A stretch of DNA of 64,000 nucleotides from Diadema setosum (taxonomy: Eukaryota > Echinodermata > Echinoidea > Diadematoida > Diadematidae), in contig NC_092685.1 of the NCBI RefSeq assembly GCF_964275005.1, positions 30,370,866-30,434,865 on the forward strand, in the 5' to 3' direction. Below are positions 25,633 through 36,600 of this stretch, piece after piece. Both the position numbers and the translations under genes were made by a program. The notes below the pieces were generated by a model that saw only the letters and a list, made by a program, of their open reading frames with translations, was not told the DNA's origin and did no database searches. How positions within the stretch are numbered: the first letter of the stretch is position 1; each line of letters begins with the position of its first letter.

Positions 25633-27645
25633 TCATTGATTGATTGATTCATTTATTTCCATATCAAAACATAACATTTAAAAATATCATAACACAATTG
25701 CCTCGGTACATTTATACATTTTGAATGGAGGGATCATAGAAAGCACACAAGAGGCTTGTTGGAAATGATCCCCTACAAACAATTATTAATACATTTCAAA
25801 TGAGCAATTATCAGACAAATTCAATTGATAAGACAAAGGTGGAAGATACAATGAAAAGAGATGAAAAGAGGCAGAGGTGGAAACAATGCATACTTATAGT
25901 TTCAGATACATTTCATCAAAAATATATTTTTATAAAGCCTTTTAAATTGACGTAAAGTCTGTTGGAGGAAGAGTATTCCAAAGAGTAGGGCCATGGTAAA
26001 ATATGGAGGATTGAGTTTTTGAAATCCGGTTTAATGGTGTGTGAATATTTTGGGCATTCCTGGTATTGTAATTGTGAATGGAGCAATTCAGAGTGAACTG
26101 GTTGTGAAATACTTCAAAAAGAACATTATTAGAAACTTTAAACACAAAATCATACTTTCCAAAGAAATAAATTCTTGAACAGGTAAAATTTTCATCTTAA
26201 GAAGTAAGGGCTTACTGCTGGGAGCTAAATATTAAGAGTGGGTTATCATACGAATACTACGTTTCTGTAATTTATGAATACGATCAATATTTTTCTTTGT
26301 AGGAAAATTCCAAACAATACTGCAATATTTTATGTGAGCTGAAACAAACGAATAATACAACGTCTTTAAAATTTTCTGTGGAAGAAATTATTGTAATTTA
26401 TACAGGACACCAATACTTTTCGATATAGTTGAACATCTATGATTCAAATGAGGACTCTAGGACAATTTATCATCTATGAAAACACCTAAAAATTTTACAT
26501 CATATACTCGTTTAATTTCCTCATCTCTATACATGTACATCAATTTGAAACTTACGGTCAATTTTAGTTCTTGTTCCAAATAATATAAAATTGGTCTTAT
26601 TAACATTCAAAATCAATTTGTTTACCGACAACCAATTACTTATACAATCAAGTTGAACATTCATATCATAAAATAATGACTGCGGATCTGTGCCTTTACA
26701 AAATACACTTGTGTCATCTGCAAATAATATATAATCTACATCATATCATAATATGCTGAATGCGGCAAATCATTTATATACAATAAGAAAAGAAGAGACC
26801 CAAGAATAGACCCTTGTGGTACTCCACATTTTATTTCTTTAAGTTTAGATGGGACACCATTGATATTTGTTGATTGTTTACGATTTGAGAGATAACTTGT
26901 AAATGATTTTAATGGAGTGTCCCTTACACCTTGAACATAATTTTTGTAACAAAATAAAATGGTCTATAACATAATGATAATAATAATAATAATAATAATA
27001 ATGATAATAATAATAATAATAATAATAATAAAGGGCATTTATATTGCGCAGCTACTATAATAATACACTCTACTGCGCATTACAAAATAACATACATACA
27101 AGAAATTCAAACATAAAATACATTACTTCAAGAGATGACTTTTTAACCTGACCTCAAATGCTTTGATTAAATCAATGAATACAGTTAACGTATATTCTTT
27201 ATCATCTATAGCCTGATTTATTTTATTGATCAGTTATAGTATTGCCGTTTCTGTTGAATATCGCTGTCTAAAACCATATTGATTTCTAATGTATAATTAT
27301 GTTTATTCAAAAATTCCATTAACTTATTATTAATACATTTTTCTAATATTTTCGAAAATATAGGCAATACTGATATTGGACGATAATCATTCACATCAGT
27401 TAATTTTCCTTTTTTATGTATTGATGTGACTAGTGCAGTTTTCATTTTTTCAGGGAAAGTATACCAGTACGCAAACATTCATTAAAAATAATACATAGTG
27501 GAACACAAATCAATGAAATAACATATTTTACCACCTTGATATCAATATCATCAATACCAGAGCTGATGTTGCTCTTCATATTATTAACTAGTGTTATTAT
27601 TTAATCATTTCTCAAATCATCTCTCAAATGCAATATAAGTTCTAC
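25633..27645 (-). mobile_element. Heavily decayed CR1/L2-like LINE
   Basis: On the minus strand one can follow RT fingers (ISSGIDDIDIKVVKY, KGKLTDVNDYRPISVLP), FIDLIKAFE, a degraded VPQGSILGSLLF, LFADDTSVF, NKTNFILFG, and the C-terminal FYHGPTLWNTLP. The tail near 25633-25660 is AAATAAATGAATCAATC. Many stops and shifts are visible. A separate AT-rich insertion (26960-27128) splits the RT just after KAFE. Confidence 0.8.
26960..27128 (-). repeat. Inserted (ATA)n-tailed element inside LINE
   Basis: An ATA array (about 26982-27030) is joined to AAGGGCATTTATATTGCGC and GCGCATTAC. This GCGC...TATAAATGCCC arrangement with an ATT tail is the form of a conserved LINE/SINE 3' end. It interrupts the RT reading of the older LINE and so arrived later. 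Confidence 0.65.
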
Positions 27646-28294
27646 CTTTTCCAGTCCGCACGTGCGTGTTTGTGATGTGTATAATATCCACTTTGCCATC
27701 GCTCATTTCTCCTGGACAATTCTTCAGTATTCGTGTTTTCATCGCTCTCTATCCAATCAGACAAGTTAATTATTGAAATACAGGTATGATATTTTTAGCA
27801 TTACACCGTGGCTCTGGGTAGTGATGAAATATACTGCTGTTTTGTATTTTTATGTTTTATTAAAGGCAGACTAACTGCTGAATAATAAACTAATCTCATG
27901 AGAACATGGCAATAGGAAGACAATACGCAGTCGGTATAAACGAATATTATGCATATCACTCTGAAAGGCACCCTTCAAATTGTATATGGCTGACATTTAC
28001 GTCAGTTCTTCAGCATTGCAAGAGAATGCCATTAGTCTTCTAACAGTTATGAAATTGATCTATTCAGTCATGATTGTGTTAAATGATGTATAAAAGACGT
28101 ATCATGGAAACATTACCACGCAAAAACAATTAGCACTAGTTCGAGACGGACAGTATCATAAAATTATGTCACTTCGAATGTTTTGATATTTTTATGTCTG
28201 ATACTCTGAAAGGCGTTAACCCTTCCTATGTTAATGAGTCAAATGTGCACAATTCCACACACACACACCTCTGGGCAGGGAATGATATAAATAC

Positions 28295-28301
<7 letters not shown>
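27646..28301. other. Intergenic; nothing recognised
   Basis: No coding similarity, RNA gene or repeat boundary was recognised in this stretch. Confidence 0.55.
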
Positions 28302-28357
<56 letters not shown>

Positions 28358-29114
28358 TACCGGACCCAGACTTTGGAATAATTTAGATAATAGTTTAAAA
28401 GATTATCCCAAATTTGTTACATTTAAATACAAACTCAGAAAATATTTACTTTCTACTTATAATCTTAGATAATTTAAATTGTTTTGATTCATGCTTGAGC
28501 CTTCACCTGTCCTGATGTCGCAGCACTTGGCGTATTCTGTGTGCAGACTTCTCTTCTTTCTTCTCTCCTCTTCCTTTCCTGTCTTTTGTTCTTCGTAGAC
28601 TTGTATTGTTACCGTCCTCCTCTCGGTACTGTCTCGCGTCTTACAGTGTATACGTGTGGGTAATCGAATGTGTGTACGAACGTGTTGTCCTTGTCATATT
28701 TTCCCGGTACACGTGGTTCAGTGAGCAGTGTCCGGGCACTAGCATTGGTATTCTATATTTTTTCCCCAACCGGTGTATCTCAAAATAATTACATGTATAT
28801 TGTTATAGAATAGTATATAATTTACTCATTATTTGTCTAGCGATCCACGTCCGACAAGCTATGCTTTTTAGTGGATCACTATTTTCCATAATCGAATTTA
28901 TTTTCCGCTCTCCCACGAAGTATTTATACAGTGTTTTCCTAAATATTGTACATGTTATATGTTGTTCTATAATTTGTCTCGTATATATATTACATGAATC
29001 TTTTGCAAACGTTTGAACAATATTTCATCACATGCATACTTTGTACTATGTTTTTTTGATTTTCGATGATTGGAAATAAACTATGATTGAATTGAATTGA
29101 AAATTGAATTGAAT
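28302..29114 (+). mobile_element. 5'-truncated CR1/L2-group LINE 3' end
   Basis: After a (TA)n tract (28302-28354) the frame reads TGPRLWNNLDNSLKDYPKF then YKLRKYLLSTYNLR and stop, the typical C-terminus of CR1/L2-group ORF2. The 3' UTR runs to a (GAATT)n-type tail at about 29083-29114. Only the last 40 or so codons are kept. Confidence 0.7.
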
Positions 29115-29199
29115 ATAATGTACACGTATATACTATGTATATACATATAAATATATAGTATAATGTAATATATATACATATTACATACATACATATATA

Positions 29200-29200
29200 T

Positions 29201-29294
<94 letters not shown>
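29200..29294. repeat. (TA)n(GA)n microsatellite
   Basis: A TA array (about 29206-29257) passes directly into a GA array (to 29294). Confidence 0.95.
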
Positions 29295-29299
<5 letters not shown>

Positions 29300-29879
29300 T
29301 AAGTTTACATGTTGGTTCTACTACACAATATAAGATGAAAGAGGGGACCGGTAAAAATTCATTATTAACGTCCAACAAAGTTTGATGTTTGCACGTAATT
29401 TTCAACACGTCACATGCTCCTCTTTCAGGGTTACACTCAATCTGAACGAAAAACATCTACACACACAATCGCACACAAAACATAGCAACGACCAGGTTGC
29501 AAACAGCTACATATTACTCTGAATGTCAAGGAAAAGAAATTACTTGAGATGAACAAAACATCCTGTGTTTTCCAAGTTATCTTGTACAAGGCTCTGCTTA
29601 CATAATCCCTTAGGCTATACTAATGTCTCACCAAGATAGAGTGTGCTCTAATGCACATTCATTTATAGAGTGTCAAAATAAAGCAGATTTTGTAGCAGGT
29701 GGTTTTCTATACACTAATTAATCTCTAGAGCATCGTATTAGCGAAATGTGTCATACACGAAGTCAGTGTTTTTTTGCTATCTGTGATGAGCGTAATAGCT
29801 GTGGACTAATAATATATAGATGGAGTGTGTGCGTGGTGGACTCGCCTCCAATGCGTTCATGCATGTCTTATACGTGGAC

Positions 29880-30004
29880 CGAGAAGCGCATCTGTAATAA
29901 GATGACGTCACGTCGTCACCGTGGATAATGTTGATGATGCTCGGGATGCGTGCGTCCGGGGAGAAGGAGGAATGGTTATAATAGTGTCGTGCGCAATTCC
30001 TACG
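29880..30004 (+). promoter_or_regulatory. SCG5: Probable SCG5 promoter with perfect CRE and TATA-like box
   Basis: A perfect palindromic cAMP response element, TGACGTCA, lies at 29903-29910, with a second half-like CGTCACC just after it. TATAATAG lies at 29977-29984. A good splice donor (GTAAGTAT) follows at 30156. CREs are common in neuroendocrine promoters, which fits 7B2. The transcription start near 30005 is inferred. Confidence 0.5.
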
Positions 30005-30155
30005 TCTCGGGGCTTCTGAAAACATCCTACGTGTGCGCCATCCAACAGCATTGCAGTACCTGCTTTTGAGCAAAAATTATCACACCGTCTCGCATATTTT
30101 ACCTTCAAATCATCAAAAAATCACTGTTCTCACCGCGGGCAGGCATCTTCAAGCA
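30005..30155 (+). other. SCG5: SCG5 5' UTR exon (inferred)
   Basis: The first coding exon has an acceptor two bases before its ATG, so an upstream non-coding exon must exist. The strong donor AAGCA|GTAAGTAT at 30156, downstream of the CRE and TATA-like box, is the best candidate for its end. The 5' limit is a guess. Confidence 0.45.
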
Positions 30156-30870
30156 GTAAGTATATTTCCATATTCCTATTTATGTGCTACGTGTGTTAAT
30201 TTCTGTCTCCTTGACGTGAAAAAAAAAAATGTACACTTGCATTAAAATGGAAGCTGTTACTCTGTTATTTGGACATTATTTTGGTTGTCTGTCGATGAAA
30301 TCCATTGAATTTCAAGATCCTGATACCAGCCTCTCCACATATTTCTGTGACATGACAAATTGAGTCCTCTGCTATTTATTATTTGTTTTTGTTTTGTTTT
30401 TTGTTTTTTGCCGTTGTTGAAATCGATTTTCCCAAGTCACCGCCATTCGTCCATCTGTCGGAAAGTGGTTGGCGTGGAGCGCGACACATGCCCTACATAA
30501 TATAGCACAAAGCGCAATATACACGTATGATGCTGAATTGCACAATATGGCGGTCAAATTCATTCGCCATTGACAGGACTCGATTAAAACTGTATGCTCC
30601 ATCACACGGTAATTTGCATAAATGCTACCACTACGTAATCTCGTAAGCCAATTCGACCTCAGAATCTTCACAAATCATTAAATTTATTATTTTCACTTTC
30701 AAAAGCTATCATGTATTAAGGATTCACCTTGGGCAAAATTTGGTCTTGCGATAATCATGTAAAGAAGCCGTTTCTTGGATGTATTTATATCACTGCTGTT
30801 AGTGTGAAACAACAAACAACATGCTGTCCTCATTAATGTTGCTCTAGGCATGATAATGACATGTATCACA

Positions 30871-30893
30871 GGGGCCGCGGAAGGGGTGCACGT

Positions 30894-30931
<38 letters not shown>

Positions 30932-30949
30932 CAAACCTTCCGCGGCCCC
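30871..30949. mobile_element. 79-bp TIR element with 9-bp target duplication
   Basis: GGGGCCGCGGAAGG (30871-30884) and its exact complement (30936-30949) enclose a CA array. Both sides are flanked by TGTATCACA (30862-30870 and 30950-30958). This is a complete, minimal non-autonomous DNA transposon insertion in 7B2 intron 1. Confidence 0.85.
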
Positions 30950-30999
30950 TGTATCACAAGATGGGTCACTGCTGTGACAGATGGTATAATTTCAACGAT

Positions 31000-33340
31000 T
31001 TAGTGTGTTTAATGATGGCAGTCAAACAGCGCAGTATTATGTCAGTTTATAAAGTGCAGTACTTTTATCGCTGTGGTGAAGTGGTTATCGTACGTGTTCT
31101 AATTACGAGAACTTTCAAATAGTCATGTGTAAAACCTGACGTTACAGTCTGACATTGTCACGAATAATTGTATAAAATTGTAATCTATCTAAAGTTCGTT
31201 TGAGTCACATCTAGTCATTGAGTTATATATTTGCTAAGTATATTCTTGTCAGAGACAAGTTAAGATGACATGCCGCCAGGTGCCGCAGATGTCTTTTACC
31301 AAAGTTTTACCTAGCTTTGCAATGGGACAACTTTTCAGAAATGTACATTAAGAAATATACATAATATGTGAGCAATCGATCCCGACCGAAACGTATAAGC
31401 GGTATCTCATTGTGAAACATAAATATGTAGGGGGAAAAATCAAGTTTGAGGTCGACGTTGCTCTCTACTTTTTCCTTTAATGAAGCTTTCGCCGAGTCAT
31501 TGTCTCCATGTCATAATGTGCCCTGATGTAGTAAGTGCAATATAATACAATAATGATATAAATGTTCTGAAATAATAACTTTACACAAATAGTGTACTTC
31601 ATCACAGTGTTGGAATCTAACATTATCTCATCAACAGAAACGTGTTGTGTATCATACCAAAAAAAAAAAAGAAAAAAAGATTCAATTCCTGTATCATACT
31701 TGCGAAGTATAATAATCATACTTCACCATCATTTTCCACATGTAGTATAATGGGTACAGTCATACATTTAGCCGATTTAGTGTTATCTGGGTCAGCATAT
31801 TATATATATTTGGATGTTATCAAAAGAATAAAGTAACTGAAACAACTTCTGAATTATGTCTACTTTCTAATCAGGTGTCATAGGTATGGTAGCAATGATG
31901 ACATTGTGTGAAATTACCTGGAGCAAAAATAGTTTGGTTAAATCTGGGACGTCTTGCATCACAGCAATGTGCGGATAATCATGTAATACCATGTACAGAC
32001 TCATGATCTGTCAACAAAATGTTAAAATGTATAATGCGGAATCGTCATGACTGCTGTTCTTTACATACAACGAATCATACTCATATTATGAAAAAAAAAT
32101 CACAAAATCATATTCCATGATAGAATGAATATGATTTGGTGAATATATCTGTGTATGATATTGCACTTATTACGTCATGGCTCATTATACCACCCAGACA
32201 TTTATTATTGTAATGTGTGTTCTCTTTGTAGATCCCGATGAAGGCCATAACATGCCATGACAAAGCTTGATTATGTTTGATGGTTTTCTGCTTTGCTGTT
32301 CCATTCATATACACGGGACAAGATTAGTTTGTATAGGAATTCATTGTCATCCATTAATCCTGTCGCTCCTGGTTGCCGTTTTCTTTTTCATTTCGTTTGA
32401 GGCTCTCAGTTTGTAAATGTGATGATAATTACGACAATCTCATTTCATTGGAATCTGGAAATACCCAACTACACAGCGTACATGATGATTAGTAATTACC
32501 CATGCTCTGAAGATGAAAGCTTACAAATACATGGCATTTTTTGGAAGACTGCTTTGCTTACGCCACACTTTGTTTCGATCGGAATTACAGAAACATAATA
32601 CATTGTATGATGAAAATTGAATCTACGTTATATACATCACGGGAGGCGACCTCTCAACGTTTGTATGAAATTTCATTAATATCAGTTGGCATCAAATAAC
32701 ATTAAGGTTTGCATCAGGAATAGATAATTGTAACTTCCTCTGGTATCGCAAAGTGTGGTTTTCATATACCTCTTTTGTTTTCATCCTTTTCTGCTTGGTT
32801 GATAATAATACGTATGTTCTGTGGTGGACCTTAATTAACTTCGATTTCTTGACTAGTCTGCCGGAGAGCATTTTACGCATTGCATTTGCATTCTCTCAGA
32901 CATTCTTCTTTTTCGTTTAAATTTTCACGAGTTTGTACAATTTTCATGTCCTTTTGTCCTCCATCAGAAAATGTGCAATAATTATCATCATCTGCTTGCA
33001 GCTAGTCAGTGGTTTCAAAGTGAGAGCGATTAATATAAGCCATCTATCGCGGCGCCACGGTCCATGCACGTGACAGATTAATGTGCAATTGGTAAACTAA
33101 ACGACATAAAACATGTTTGTGCGTCACATCCTGTTTAATCCTTTGTTCTGTATCTCCCTGACTTCAGCCTCGTCTTTCACCTGTTTGCTTTATTTTTGCT
33201 TTTCTTTGTTTTTTTTCTTTTATCTTAACTGTTGTTGTTGTTTTAATTTGTTTGTATTGTGTTTTCGTGTGTGGTTTTTGTTTTGTTTTGTTTTTAAAGC
33301 AAATCTCTCTCATCACTTATTCTGTTTGTGGGCGTTCTCT
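31000..33340. other. Rest of SCG5 intron 1; nothing recognised
   Basis: No further exon, element boundary or RNA gene was recognised in this AT-rich intron sequence. Confidence 0.55.
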
Positions 33341-33351
33341 TCCCCACAGGG

Positions 33352-33559
33352 ATGCTCTACGTCATCTTGAACCTGCTGCTCCTCGGGGCTCTTGTCGGGA
33401 GTGAATTCGTTGGTTTGTCCCTGAAGGACAAGCTCGCCTTGAAGGACCTGCTCATGGGAGGCAACTACTACGATTTTCCCGTCGGCCCGTCACCACGTGA
33501 CCTGGAAAATACCGCCACCAACTCGAAAGTTGTGATTCCCCCGCTGACATTCATCGCTG
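33352..33559 (+). CDS. SCG5: SCG5 exon 2 (signal peptide)
   Basis: The acceptor CTTCCCCACAG lies just before the ATG and the donor is GTTGGT. The exon encodes a hydrophobic signal peptide and a helix-like region (LSLKDKLALKDLLMGGNYYD). It ends in phase 1. An overlapping minus-strand frame is only the shadow of this exon plus the CA repeat. Confidence 0.88.
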
Positions 33560-33621
33560 GTTGGTGTCTTTTACTTTCATTAATATATTGTCCACAATAG
33601 GGAGATACACACGCATGTACA

Positions 33622-33668
<47 letters not shown>

Positions 33669-36600
33669 ACACACACACACACTCTTACGCACACGCACAT
33701 ACTCGAGTACACAACACACACACACATAAAAAAGTGTGAATGCAAAGAGGATAAACTCCATTTTCATTTTTTCATTATTAGTGCATCATCAATATTAGAG
33801 AAAGATAAAATCTTTTCAACGATACTACAGTCATTATAGAACAAGAAATATTTTTGAAGATATTAATAAAACTATCACATGGATTATGATGCTTTTCAGC
33901 TGCTTTTATCTTAAAATATATGCATGCATCATTATATTCATGTACATGTGAATATGTCCGAGATATTCAGATTCATCAGCTTACTTTCAAATGACTTTAT
34001 TCATCTGCTCATATTATTGTTATCCTGTTTAAAATATGTACCTGTATATAATATGCATCTAACATGATTACTAGAGATGTTTCTGCTCTTTACCCTGTTA
34101 AGGTGGTGCTGGTGAGGGCGTCCAGCATCTTGGAGCCGAGGGTGACATCCCCAACAGGCAGAACCCGATACCGGAGGTGTCAAGTCAGTACGACAATCCT
34201 CCCAACCCTTGCCCGCAGCTGGAGGATCTCACCAGTAAGACCATGGAGTTCTGTTTAATTTTTTTTTTCTTGCTGTGAGTTTTCAGACTACAAAACTGTA
34301 TCACCTCAAGCTGCATATTCAGGGCCAAACCACTATAATTTTACACCACAATTGTCCAGTTGTTGTTTTTTTTTCAGGAAAGCGTTGGAGAAATGCGATT
34401 TTGATTTGCTTTCAGACTTTTAAAAAATAATAATGACAAGATGCACGATCAGCATGAAACCTGTTACTGAGCATCTGACAGTCGAATACGGACTTCTATT
34501 TCATGTACTGTACTTATTTGTTTTTACTTTATTACATCATCTAATATGCCTTTTCACCTACTTGCACAAACGGCTATTGTTACTTTGAACTAATGTATTT
34601 TTTTATATGGAAAATAATGTGATGAAATGAAATTCAGTGTTAACTCCTTCTTCTTGGTCAGTTCTCTTTAATTCGTGAAACAAATAAACAATCGAATACA
34701 ATGACGAGAAAACGTCCGCATGATTACCGTTCATTTCCTGTAAGTTTCTTCATTATGCAATTTTCTTTCTTTAAATGAAAAAAAAAAGAATCTCCTTGTC
34801 CTGCCACACAAATGAATATTATCTTGTTTAATTGTGGGTAGAAATTTGTTACATTCATGATAACTTACCATTTTCACGCCTTGCAGAAAGAATTCATTGT
34901 ATTTGCTTCCTTGGCAAAAGATTTTGGAAGGTGTTGCTTCATGCGATAAAAGAAGAAGAATAATTTGATCGTTTGTAAATGATCGTTTGTAAATGGATTG
35001 ACATATCTGTCAGGAAAAAAAAAATCACACCACTTTGTATTTTCTAGTTCTTAATGTCCCACTTGGCTTCCCATGGAATTAAGTATTGTGGAGATAAAAT
35101 GATTCATTACCACCGTGTACGTCCCACCCCCACTAAATATTGACCTTTGGAGCGTCAGTATGATACCCGTGTGTCCTCTATACCGTGGTCTCAAATGATT
35201 TATGAATATCAATAAATGCAAAATTAAACTGTAGCAGAAAAGTGATCGATGTCTTATACATCCGTTTCTTCTTCGATGAATGATTCATGAGTCTATCCAT
35301 CTCTTCAAAGATAAAATGCGTGTCTACTCCAAGATCCACCGCCACCAGGTGTGTGCATGCGAGAAGGGCTGGGACGCAGGAGAACGGAGAGACTGCTCCG
35401 AGGGTAAGTTGATGCTATGGAGTGGTGAAGAGGGTATTATTTATGCGCCATGATCCCTGTGCTCCACTAGGGGAAGAGAGCAAAGTTCCTCTAGAGACTC
35501 TTTTTTAACCCTCTATTCCTTTTATTTTTTATATTTTAGAAAGTCTTTTGTATATTCATATCAGCCCCACTTTAGCTACTATATTTTGCCAAGACGATGT
35601 CGGTCACCAAGTTCCCTTTGATCAATTTCACAGACTTCTTTTTTTTTTAATCAATGATTTCGTGATTTGAGTAAATACAGTTGTTGATGTCGGGCACATA
35701 TCGTTATGCTTAATCAATTGGTCTTATACAGACCTGTGTCAAAGAATGTATGATAGGTTAGATTATTTACCGCATGGGAGGGAAGGGTTATCTTTAATGT
35801 CCTTTGACAATTTTATCAGGACTTTTTTTTTTGTTTCAAAATTTAATGTCCCTCATATTCGTATGTCACTGAAATAAAATTACATTTTATGCATGATAAA
35901 GTTCATCATTTTCAATATTCTCGAGCTGCAAGAAGTCAAAATTTAATGTCCCCCATATTTGTATGTCACTGAAATAAAATTACATTTTATGCATGATAAA
36001 GTTCATCATTTTCAATATTCTCGAACTGCAATAAGTGTGGAAGAGAGGGAAGGAGGTCATATTATCCCACATTCTAGAGCGAGTTTTACAAAACAAGGCA
36101 AAACACAGATTGATAGAGAAATGAATTTGTGGGTTCTTTAAAGTTTTGTGTTCATCACTTTCGTACTCCACTCATATGAATGTGATATTGTTGTTAGTAT
36201 CATTGATGTGCATTGCTAATTTCTCAGAACTTTTTGTCACAATTCACAGCTCCTAAGTGCTGTCTGCCTAACATGCCCAATGATGCAGAATTCGTGAACA
36301 GATATCAACAGTCCACTAGATCTCTGAAGAACAGGCAAATCTTCTCCCAGACCAGGGTCAGTATTAAACCTGCGTTTTCAAGTTATCTCTGATAATTTGA
36401 ATCAAATAATGCAAGAACAGAATTGCTTGAGTGAAAGTTTCATTAAGTCAGGCAAAAGAAAAAAAGAATTATTGTATAGAATTCAGAAGTTTGTATGTAT
36501 TTTCCCTACAGGAAATTGACATTGGTCAAAGTTAGATAATTGTGCATCCTACATAAAGTGACAACTGTAATAATCTCGCAAGTTTCTTAGTGCATTCAGA

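Noticed and set aside
33468-33767. Open frames on both strands over the CA array
   Set aside because: They are strings of His-Thr or Val-Cys from the dinucleotide repeat and shadow SCG5 exon 2.
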